Shown here in pieces: positions 21,491-32,800 of a stretch of DNA of 64,000 bases. The notes under the pieces were generated by a model that worked only from the letters and a program-made list of their open reading frames with translations, made no database searches and was not told the origin of the DNA. This DNA comes from Liolophura sinensis (Eukaryota > Mollusca > Polyplacophora > Chitonida > Chitonidae): NCBI RefSeq assembly GCF_032854445.1, contig NC_088297.1, positions 25,661,915 through 25,725,914 of the forward strand. The letters run 5' to 3'. A program made the translations under genes and the position numbers. Each line of letters opens with the position of its first letter. Positions within the stretch are counted from its first letter, which is position 1.

Positions 21491-21897
21491 CTAGACTACG
21501 TCAAGCTTGATTCGGTCAGTTTGGGCTTGCAATGTATAGACTATGTCAAGCTTGATTCGGTCAATTTGGGCTTGCAATGCATAGACTATGTCAAGCTTGA
21601 TTCGGTCAATTTGGACTTGCAATGCATAGACTATGTCAAGCTTGATTCGATCGATTTGGACTTGCAATGCATAGACTATGTCAAGCTTGATTCGGTCAAT
21701 TTGGGCTTGCAATGCATAGACTACGTCAAGCTTGATTCGGTCAATTTGGACTTGCAATGCATAGACTACGTCAAGCTTGATTCGGTCAATTTGGACTTGC
21801 AATGCATAGACTAAGTCAAGCTTGATTCGGTCAATTTGGACTTGCAATGCATAGACTACGTCAAGCTTGATTCGGTCAGTTTGGGCTTGCAATGCAT
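21491..21897. repeat. 45-bp tandem array
   Basis: Nine units with gtcaagcttgattcggtcaa and ggacttgcaatgcatagac. Open on both strands because 45 is a multiple of three. Confidence 0.96.
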
Positions 21898-21956
21898 CTA
21901 TTCTCGTCACTGCAATATTCATTTTAATCACCATGATTAAAGAGTTGGGTACACTG

Positions 21957-22570
21957 TGAAGAAAACAATTACCATAGAACACTGCAAAGAAAACAATTAC
22001 CATAGAACACTGTGAAGAAAACAATTACCATAGAACACTGTGAAGAAAACAATTACCATAGTACACTGTGAAGAAAACAATTACCATAGAACACTGCAAA
22101 GAAAACAATTACCATAGTACACTGCGAAGAAAACAATTACCATAGAACGCTGTGAAGAAAACAATTACCATAGAACACTGCAAAGAAAACAATTACCATA
22201 GTACACTGCAAAGAAAACAATTACCATGGTACACTGCAAAGAAAACAATTACCATGGTACACTGTGAAGAAAACAATTACCATGGTACGGTGTGAAGAAA
22301 ACAATTACTATAGAACACTATGAAGAAAACAATTACCATAGAACGCTGTGAAGAAAACAATTACCATAGAACACTGTGAAGAAAACAATTACCACAGTAC
22401 ACAGAGAGGAAAACAATTACCACAGTACACAGAGAAGAAAACAATTACCACAGTACACAGAGAAGAAAACAACTACCACAGTACACAGAGAAGAAAACAA
22501 TTACCACAGTACACAGAGAAGAAAACAGTTACCACAGTACACGGTGAAGAAGACAATTACCATAATACAC
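21957..22570. repeat. 28-bp tandem array
   Basis: About 22 units of gaagaaaacaattaccatag plus aacactgt, shifting to a cacagtacacagag variant after 22390. Lies 60 bases from the 45-bp array. Confidence 0.96.
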
Positions 22571-22831
22571 TGTATATTCCTCAATCCCAGGGACAGTCAT
22601 CTTGTATAGGATTTGGTTTCTTAATAAAACGAAAACTTAAGTACCATTGAGTGTTTTTGATAGTTTTATTGAAAATTCCCTTCCCACAGAGGAGTCTAGA
22701 CTGCAGAGTGAAATATCACCAGGTGTTGATTAAAGCTTGGACCTTTGTCACAAGCAGCAAATGACGCTCGTGAGACGTTTTTGTGTAGTTGGACGTTTGT
22801 TGAAGACTACTTGCCTTCCACTAGTATTTGT

Positions 22832-22927
22832 TTCCCCCGGGCTCTGCTCAGTTCCCACCCACCATAATGCTGGCCACCGTGAAATATTCTTGAGTACGGC
22901 GTATAACAACAATCAAATAGATAAATT
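22832..22927 (+). repeat. 5'-truncated SINE
   Basis: Retains cccccgggctctgctcag, accataatgctggcc and gaaatattcttgagtacggc; the tRNA-like head is missing. Confidence 0.82.
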
Positions 22928-23094
22928 CCATGAATATGGCATGTGTATTTAGACGTCATGTGGGAAAGTTTGCCACTGACGTCAAAGTTTGGTCCTTTAC
23001 ACCAGCCACTCCACTTTCCTCCACCTGTAAAATTTACCAGTCATAAAAGTGAAGGATTCTTGAATATGGTGTTCAACAAAAATCAAAAAAATAA

Positions 23095-23260
23095 ATGAAC
23101 TGATCAAAGTTGTGGTAGTGATCAAAGCTGTGGTGGTGATCAAAGCTGTGGTTTACATATGGAGAATGTGGTGATCAAAGCTGTGGGTTATGTCACAGCA
23201 TTTGTCAGATTTCTGGCAAGGTGCTGTGGTGTATATGTGGAGAATGTGGTGATCAAAAGT
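23095..23260. repeat. Short repeat of gatcaaagctgtggt
   Basis: Four or five imperfect copies of gtggtgatcaaagctgtgg, two followed by a tatgtggagaatgtgg block. Intergenic, next to the NDUFAF5 3' end. Confidence 0.7.
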
Positions 23261-23475
23261 CTGTGAAATCCTGACCAAGGTTTTCATTGGGAAGTGTTGA
23301 TGGCAGTTGACTGCCGACAGACAGACAGACAACCTGATTGCTATAGGCTATCCTCACGCATATCCAGTGAAAAAAAAAAACATCTCTCAATCAATACTTA
23401 ATTAATTGTGCTTAGATTGGTGAACACATCTGAAGAAGAAAAATAAAAGTGTTTAAGATGATTTCTTATACAGTT

Positions 23476-23481
23476 TTTATT
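23476..23481 (-). terminator. Candidate polyadenylation signal of NDUFAF5
   Basis: AATAAA on the minus strand about 170 bases after the NDUFAF5 stop codon; the position is typical for a 3' end. Confidence 0.5.
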
Positions 23482-23649
23482 AATCTTTCTTGTGTTAATA
23501 CTTGTAACTTACATGTAAATCTGTTAGAAAAACATGCAAAATGAGGACAATTCTCAAACAAAGGGGGACCACTCTGCTGTTGTAACTGGATAATTAACCA
23601 GGTCATGCAAGTCATCTCTTGACAGATTTTTATGCTATATATGTCCACA

Positions 23650-23823
23650 TCATCTACTTGAATCAGGATTGTCTCCCTTGTTGTGCAGCTCTTCAGCAAA
23701 CTGGTCCAGTTTCTCCTCTGCACTTTTGGACTTGCCAACTTTCCCTACTTCCTTCACCAACTGATTGAATTTATCCAGGTCTTTGAACGACACATTAGCT
23801 GAGCCTCTTTCTGCTGCCTTTGC
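23650..23823 (-). CDS. NDUFAF5: NDUFAF5 exon 11 and stop
   Basis: Acceptor ctctttcag; encodes [20 protein letters not shown] and a charged tail to TGA at 23652-23650. The tail is about 25 residues longer than in human. Confidence 0.92.
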   Translation of the reverse strand, partial: AKAAERGSANVSFKDLDKFNQLVKEVGKVGKSKSAEEKLDQFAEELHNKGDNPDSSR

Positions 23824-26800
23824 CTGAAAGAGAAGTATTGAATGGTTGGTAGATAACTAAACCAGCCTCTCATTAATGCAGTCATTGTGAGTCCATCCAA
23901 TCCAGCCCATGCTGGCCTCCTCTGACAGACTGTTCGTGGGATAGTCCATTAACAACCTGCGGGTAGTCGTGGGTTTCCCCCGCGCTCTGCTCGGTTTCCT
24001 GCCACCATAATGTTGGCCGTCATCGTATAAGTGAAATATTTTTGAGTACTGGTGTGGAACATCGTTCCAATTGCTACACTCTTACAAATATGTAAATAAA
24101 ACAAAAAATAAATAAAAACAAAAATAAAACAAGTTATTTTGTCCCAGATTAAGTGCCTATAAATGAGGTATATTTATTTACCTGATTTTTTCCCGGTTTC
24201 CAGCCAATGAAATACAGGATCTGGAAAGTGGCAGGAACACCTCTCTCGGTACCATACATGTCTGAAATGGGAGGTCACATGAAATAGCTGAATTTTTATT
24301 AATGTATTTATCCTAAATAAAAGGATCAGCTTAGAGCAGTGATGTGTTTTGACCACATGCACTAGTCCAGAAGTTAACAAGATGTTGATTTCCTTGCTTT
24401 GCAATCTCTGCGGTATGTTTTCAACATAGGTTCTCTATATATTGAAGTCAAGGAAGAAATGTAACGCAGAATAAAAAAAAAATCACAAAAATTTTCACAA
24501 CAGGATATTTACAAACATGATTTTCACAGAAAGCTGATTTTTACACAAGACTTTCACACAAAGATCAAAGAATAAAAAAAAAATCACAAAATTTTTCACA
24601 ACACGATATTTACAAACATGATTTTCACAGAAAGCTTATTTTTACACAAGACTTTCACACAAAGATCAATTTTACAAAAAGATTTCTACACAGATGATTT
24701 ACACAAAAATTTCACAAAAAGATGGTGTTTAAACAAAGATGATTTTCACATGCACAATATTTCCATATCATGATGACTTTCACAAAACGAAAAGATTTTT
24801 CCACAAAAATGATTTCCACAGAAGTTCTCACCTTTGTATATGGATGCTGCAGCCATCATGGTGTCTCGGTGGAGATGAAGCTTGCGCGACCATGAACAGT
24901 TATTCTCACCCATCCCTAAAATATCAAATAAATGTAATTAACAATTAAAGGATGCATGAAATGCTTGGTTTCTGTTTCTTAATACTAAGCATAGAAAGAT
25001 GTACAAAGAAAGCTTCCAATCCTACTCCTTGGAGGGTAAAAAGGCTTTAAACTTCAGTTTTGCTCAAACCCCTCACAGAAATTATGTAGTGTAATGCGCA
25101 ACATCAACGGTGGTAACTGTCAAAACAACTTTGTTTGGAGGCCAAAAATTGGGTGTACTATGCTGATCCCAGTATTCCCAGTATGTTCTTTGATGATGTA
25201 ATCTCCGAACACAAAGTCTTTTGGAGATATTTATGGAGAGAAATTTTTCCTCGCTAGTTTCCTCACTTTAAATTACAGCTCTCTTTTAGGTGTTTGAGTT
25301 GTCCCCCTTCATCCACCACATGTACATGTAAGTTATCTCCCTTGCTTTTTTTATAAGGCCTGAAAATATACTATTTAACATAAATATCCAACGAAAGGAC
25401 AATGCAGAAGTCTCCAAATGACAGATGTATGGTTTTACTATGCAGTATACACTGTATAACCTTTGATGACAAATCTCTTACCTTTCAAATCTGTCATCAA
25501 TTCAAACATCGTCGGATAAGTGATGTTCAATTCATCTACATCCTGAAAAAAAAAAGATTTTCAGATTTCAGAAACCAATATCCTGCAATCCACAATACTT
25601 TCACTGATTCATATGGTTTTAGATATATATGTATATATGGTGAATGACCCAAAATTTCCCCAAAAAGGGCATTTTTAGAGGCCGATAAATGTGATTGAAT
25701 ATTTTTTTTTTCCAGTAGAATACCATCCAAACTTCCAAACAAATCTCAAAACACTTTTCTAAGATCACTGAAACTCTCAGAATCCTGCAAATTGTGTAAG
25801 GTGGTCATGCCCAAATTTACCATTCATGGATGTAGTAATACCATATAATAAAAGCACCAGGCCCAATATCATAAAATTTCATTAAACAGTTTTTATGGTT
25901 TTCTTTTAAATCTTGTTACCTTTAATATGTTGACTTTAATAAAAAGATTGGTAACAAGGGACAAGTTCTGTTTAAGATCGATTAAACCCGGACAAGCCCA
26001 AAACTGTACACTCTGCTTAGTAATCATGACGCAACAAAGGCTTACTACTGGTCAGTTGTATAAAAATGTCACACTTCTGTATGTCCAAATTTAAGGCCTT
26101 TGCACACATTGCAAGAGTTGTGCACAACTTGTTGCATCCAAGCTGCAGGGTTATTCTGCCTTCATTGCTAACAAGAGTTCAGGCGAACACAACATACGCC
26201 CCAACAAATGCACTTATTTGTAATGTATTAAAGAATATCAGCTGCTTTGGGAAGTGTATTACCCCTAAGGGGAATCTTCATGGGTGTTGATGATAGGTAT
26301 GTGGTTACTATGACAGCCGCACAACTGAACAAAGAGAAAACTCTACGCAGCGGGGGTGTATCAGAATGGAGTGTTAAACTAAAACACACTATAATGTCTA
26401 TCATGCATCGTGTTTTCACTGTTTTATTTACTTACTCAATTACTGTTATACTCAAAAAGTTTTCACTTTTACGATGGCAGTCAGTTTTAAGGGTGGAGTA
26501 AACCACCGACATCTGGCACATTACTGACACACTTTCCCTTGTGATGTACAGAGATGCACCAAACTAGTGGCAGTGGGTTTTGTGGGCACAGGAAATGTGA
26601 GTGCTCATTTTTTGCCATGGCGGTAGGTTTTGTGGGCAGAGGAAATGTGAGTGCTCAGGTTTTGCGATGACTGTAGGTTTTGTGGGCAGAGGAAATGGGG
26701 GTTCTCAGGTTTTGCAATGGTGGTAGGTTTTATGGGCAGAGGAAATGTGAGTGCTCAGGTTTTGCAATGGTGGTAGGTTTTGTGGGCAGAGGAAATGTGA

Positions 26801-29800
26801 GTGCTCAGGTTTTGCCATGGCGGTGGGTTTTGTGGGCAGAGGAATTGTGAGTGCTCAGGTTTTGCAATGGCGGTAGGTTTTGTGGGCAGAGGAAATGTGA
26901 GTGCTCAGGTTTTGCAATGGCGGTAGGTTTTGTGGGCAGAGGAAATGTGAGTGCTCAGGTTTTGCAATGACTGTAGGTTTTGTGGGCAGAGGAAATGGGG
27001 GCTCTCAGGTTTTGCAATGGTGGTAAGTTTTGTGGGCAGAGGAAATGTGAGTGCTCAGGTTTTGCAATGGCGGTAGGTTTTGTGGGCAGAGGAAATGTGA
27101 GTGCTCAGGTTTTGCAATGGCGGTAGGTTTTGTGGGCAGAGGAAATGTGAGTGCTCAGGTTTTGCAATGGCGGTAGGTTTTGTGGGCAGAGGAAATGTGA
27201 GTGCTCAGGTTTTGCAATGGCGGTAGGTTTTGTGGGCAGAGGAAATGTGAGTGCTCAGGTTTTGCAATGGCGGTAGGTTTTGTGGGCAGAGGAAATGTGA
27301 GTGCTCAGGTTTTGCAATGGCGGCAGGTTTTGTGGGCAGAGGAAATGTGAGTGCTCAGGTTTTGCCATGGTGGTAGGTTTTGTGGGCAGAGGAAATGCGA
27401 GTTCTGACATTTTCCAATGGTGATGGGTTTTGTGGGCAGAGGAAATGGGGGTTCTCAGGTTTTGCAATGACTGTAGGTTTTGGTGGGCAGAGGAAATGGG
27501 GGTTCTCAGGTTTTGCGATGACCATAGGTTTTGTGGGCAGAGGAAATGGAGGTTCTCAGGTTTTGCGATGACGGTAGGTTTTGGTGGGCAGAGGAAATGG
27601 GGGTTCTCAGGTTTTGTGGGCAGAGGAAATGGGGGTTCTCAGGTTTTGTGATGATGGTAGGTTTTGTGGGCAGAGGAAATGGGGGTTCTCAGGTTTTGCG
27701 ATGACCGTAGGTTTTGTGGGCAGAGGAAATGGGGGTTCTCAGGTTTTGCGATGACCGTAGGTTTTGTGGGCAGAGGAAATGGGGGTTCTCAGGTTTTGCG
27801 ATGACCGTAGGTTTTGTGGGCAGAGGAAATGGGGGTTCTCATGTTTCAGTGAAGTAAATCACCGACCACCAGCATGTTTTTCGCACACGGAAGCTATGAT
27901 TTGATTGGTGGATATGAAAAGTTAAAATTTATGACATCTACAGACATCTAATTCTGTTCTTACAATGGTCAGCATCGTGAATCCAGCTCTATTCAAAAGG
28001 TTGCCCAGATCTCTGATTTCTGTGAATGGTGAAATATGAGACCCAAAACCCTGTCAACAAGAGAAACAAATATTATATATAATCAAGTGACAAAATAGAG
28101 GGGGAGTTGTTAAGGGCTTGACCTAATATATCTTGTATTTTGTGTTAACCTTCACTTTCATCAGTATTGCAATCTTTCGAAATCCTTTTTACATAGAATC
28201 ATGCCAAAGACACTATGCAAGGCAAGACACTACACAAAACACTGGACAAGACATTGCACACGACACCAGGCAAGACATCACACAAGACACCAGACAAGAC
28301 ATTGGACAAAGCATTACACAAGACACCATTATCTAGACATTATCTAAGGCACCAGACAAGACACTGGACAAGACATCACACAAAAAAAACATGGCATTAG
28401 TCAATGATCCCAGTCCACAATATGCAAAAATGTGCTTTTCATTTCATCATGGAATTCTCAATATTAAGAATCATTCTATTTCAAACTCTTCTTCAGCTGA
28501 CATAAAAAACCAATACATCACAAAGGGGCATAAATTTTTGCAATGATGTAACTTGTTTTCAACAGCCTTCTGTTCTAGAAGTGAACGAATTATACCCACT
28601 CTTAGCATAGCAGTTGTGTAAATACAGTGGCAACACCAAAAAGGTTATAGACAGATGGACAGCTGGGCAGACAGATGGACAGACTGATGGGTAGACAGAT
28701 GGACAGACAGATGCATATCTGGACAGATGGACAGACCAATGGGTAGACAGATAGACAGACAGATGGACAGACAGATGGACAGACAGATGCATATCTGGAC
28801 CGAGCATATCTGGACTGATGAGCAGACAGATGAGCAGATGGACATACACAATACTCCACACAATAATACCACCCATATTACGGGCACATAAATGTAGCTA
28901 TGCTTTTATTAATCATCATCAACAGTCTATTCACAATTAACAGACTCCGGTCATCATATGAGGATATGGCTGACAGTTAAGAACAGCCAGGACAATATTT
29001 CTATACATTATACAAACATGTTTTGTATGAGTGGAAATCAGTAAGTGTTCTCTTACTTTATCCTCAGACAACACCTACCCCTTCCCGCTCAGTTTCTGCT
29101 AGCTGGAGCGCCCCGCGGAGCTGATACAGCGTGTCGCCCCCAAACATGCTGCCCAACAAAACACCATCACTCTTTAAAGCATTGTGGATCTGTGAAGAAA
29201 GGGGAGACAACTCAAGTCTGATAGGCGCGACACTTGAAAGTGACAGTGACTAAATGTGCCTGATAGACTTGTGAATCGATTTACCTCATTTATGTGAAAG
29301 AAATATATAGAGGATATTGCACAGTGAAGGTTGAACACCATAAATATTGTTCAAGTGAGAGGCGGAATTGATAACCCACAAGACGTGAAGCATCGAGTGG
29401 GTTATCATTTCAGACAAATATTCTATTTATATCTATTTATTATTAATAACAAAAGTGATATCTAACTAGTGAAGATATCATTTTAATCAGTGAACAAAGC
29501 ACTGAGATCTCACTGATGTGAAAATAATAAATATAATTTGACAGTCGCAAACACTACAAATATAGGTGACATTTGTTTCTGTTGTCATGCAAACATGCTC
29601 ACACAATACATGACGCGAGATATGACAGCCCAGTCAGTCACAGTATACTGACACCAGACATGATATCAACCCAGCCACAGTGTGCTGACACCAGACATGA
29701 CACCCACCCAGTCACAGTAGACTCACACCCGAGATCACGGCCCACATAGTCAGAGTGTACGGACACCAAACAAAACACCCTACCTTATCAGAGGACACTG

Positions 29801-32800
29801 ACATCCTGCTTCCACAATTTCTAACTCTTTCGACTCACTTAATTAATTCTGAACTTATCTCTAACCACTTAACATTACAGTGAAAAATAACCTCATGACT
29901 TCAGAGTGAAGTACCCTCAAAATTTGGCATTTACAACACAGTAAAGTAAATAAAACAAAACTTTCTTACCTGACGAAAACATCCAGGTAAATCATTAACC
30001 CAGTGTAAGCTGTAATCATAGCATTCAGAGGCAATCAAAATATTATTTCAATGTTATCTTTCAACAATAAAAAAAAGGGGTTAAAAAGTACTTTCAGATG
30101 CTGAACTGTAGATTCATATACATCCGTGCTGAATATTTTAAAAATGTGTGAATGGAACAGGTTGGTTTTCCAACTTTATCTGAGCAACCACAAAATGAAT
30201 CTGCGTACAAATTTTGAACAAAATTTGGCAATATCTGAAGCAGTAATTGCGCATAAATCAAAATCAATGACCAATCAGAATCATAGAAATCATTCAATAT
30301 GCACAACATAGGCACGGATCTGAATGGTTTTCAAATTCATCCAAGCTGACTGGAGATGAACCCGTGCACACACTCTAGTCAACATCAGACAATATACAGA
30401 GCAGTTTTCGAATGGAAACTAATGTCTAAGTAAACAATGGCTTACAAAGTACCTCAAACTGGAAACCACAAGGTCTAAAGAGTTGTCCTTAAAAGGTATG
30501 AATTCCTCATCCGCCATGATTCTGTGGGTGGGCACATCCGCTGAGATCTTACTCTGTAACTGAAAACAATAGCACTGTTATTTATTTTATTTATTTGATT
30601 GGTGTTTTACGCCGTACTCAAGAATATTTCACTGATACGACGGCAGCCAGCATTATGGTGGGTGGAAACCGGGCAGAGCCCGGGGGAAACCCACGACCAT
30701 CCGCAGGTTGCTGGCAGACCTTCCCACTTACGGCCGGAGAGGAAGCCAGCATGAGCTGGACTTGAACTCACAGCGACCGCATTGGTGAGAGGCTTCTGGG
30801 TCATTACGCTGCGCTAGCGCGCTAACCGACTGAGCCACGGAGGCCCCAATAGCACTGTTGATTAGCCAATCACATTGTAGGTCTGCAGAGCACTGTGTGA
30901 AGTCCTGTTGTGTTCAAAAATAAAGTCAATTTATTTATTTATTTATTTGATTGGTGTTTTACGCTGTACTCAAGAATATTTCACTTATACAACGGCGGCC
31001 AGTATTATGGTGGGAGGAAACCGGGCAGAGCCCGGGGAAACCCACAACCATCCACAGGTTGTGGGCAGACATTCCCACGAAATAAAGTCAAATGACTTCC
31101 TCTAATGAAGAGAACAAATCGACACAAAGTTATTCTTTTGATGTAATCTTCATTTTTATGCATATTATTCTATTAATAATATTGACAGGGATTTTAAAAA
31201 GAGCGAGATTCAAAAGATAACAAACCAGCAATTTCTCGGACATCTCACACTGCAACACCTTCTTTACGATATCAGAGGTCATGTGACGGGAGATATAGCC
31301 CCGCCCACATCCTAGCTCCACAGCAATGTCAAATACTCTGTAACAGAGAGAAGTTACAAAGAAGGATACAATATACAATCTGTTATTTAGGCGGGGAGTG
31401 GGCTCTCACTGATAGTCTGTTAAAGAGGTTGTTTTTGCCGAATCCATTTGTGTGCATATGCATGCTTTGGTTTCTACATCATCCTTGGCAATTTTTCAGT
31501 CATATGACGACCAGCCAATCCACGTATGCATATATAGTAGGTCTTCATGTGGCAGGGCGCGTCCATGCAGCCACGGTGCTGCCGCCACTGAGGTATCATG
31601 CCAGAGACACCAGACATGACACCCAACCCAGTCACATTATGCAGACACTGGTCCAACCAGTCTTGTTTCCTTACTCTAGCCTAATCAGTGTTGAGCAGCA
31701 GTCATGAAATCTTTAGTATGTCTCGATCTGGGTTTGATTCCTGGTCCTCTGACTTTGGTGCTCTAATCATCAGGCCACTGAAGTGCTTGTATGAGCTGAT
31801 GATGTTTGAAGGAAATGGCAATTGGTGTGTATGTATGAGCACTAAGCCTCATAACTTTGTCCTCTTTGCAAAATATATTCTGAAATGTCATCTTTCATAC
31901 ACGTCCTATTAACTAGATTTCCTCCATCTTTAACACCCTGTAATTTATGCTGGAGGTGTGTTGCCTCTGAGCCAACGAGAGTTGTTAAAACTGCCGGCAT
32001 GTTCGTGTAAACTCGGAACCTACGTCCAACATTCCGGTTTCCCAATCGTCAAACGGAAAACGAACTGTACTGTTCGCTACTGTCTGGGAAGAAGAGTTCT
32101 ACCGGAAATGTACGAACTGCACTGTGGCATTTTCCCGCGGCAATTCTCCTCCTAACACAGAAGACTTCAGGGCTAGTTCTTAGGCAAAACGGAGTCGCCC
32201 TCAGCGGATGTTGGCGGTGACTTTATTCAACTATAGTAACCTGAGAGTTTAAGGTTTTGACATGTTCAGCGAATGTGAACCGTTGGCAACAAATGATATA
32301 TAAGAAAAAGAGTTTACATGTTTAAAGCAGAAGGTGACTGGACAATAATCTTGCACTATGTAGACATTACTTGTGGGTTGTGCTGTTATGGGACTAATGA
32401 CATGTAGCCTTAAACCTCTAAAACATAACCTTTATTGTCAAACCTGGACAACGGCCTGTGAGTCTTCATCATGAGAATGCATGTTACAACTACGTATATC
32501 ACAGGTGACAGGAGTGGTCATAATTGCATGAATGAATTTACATACCACAACTACATGTATTTTCCGTACACTTACCTTTTCACGTCACAAATTCTGTCAG
32601 CCAATCTAAATCCTACCTAAAAATAACAAACAATTATATCATTTGTTTACAGCTGATGACTTTATCAGTCTAAGTTATTGATTCTATATGTCATATTAAA
32701 GCGTGCTTCCTCAATGGTCAAAGTTCCGGGTAATACATTTACATGCCTTGACTTTACAGTCCGAACATAAGGAAAATGCCTTGAAACTGAAACTGATGAG

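Noticed and set aside
21491..22024. 177-codon minus-strand and 120-codon plus-strand frames
   Set aside because: Both strands are open over the same 45-bp array, which is expected from a period divisible by three and not from a gene.
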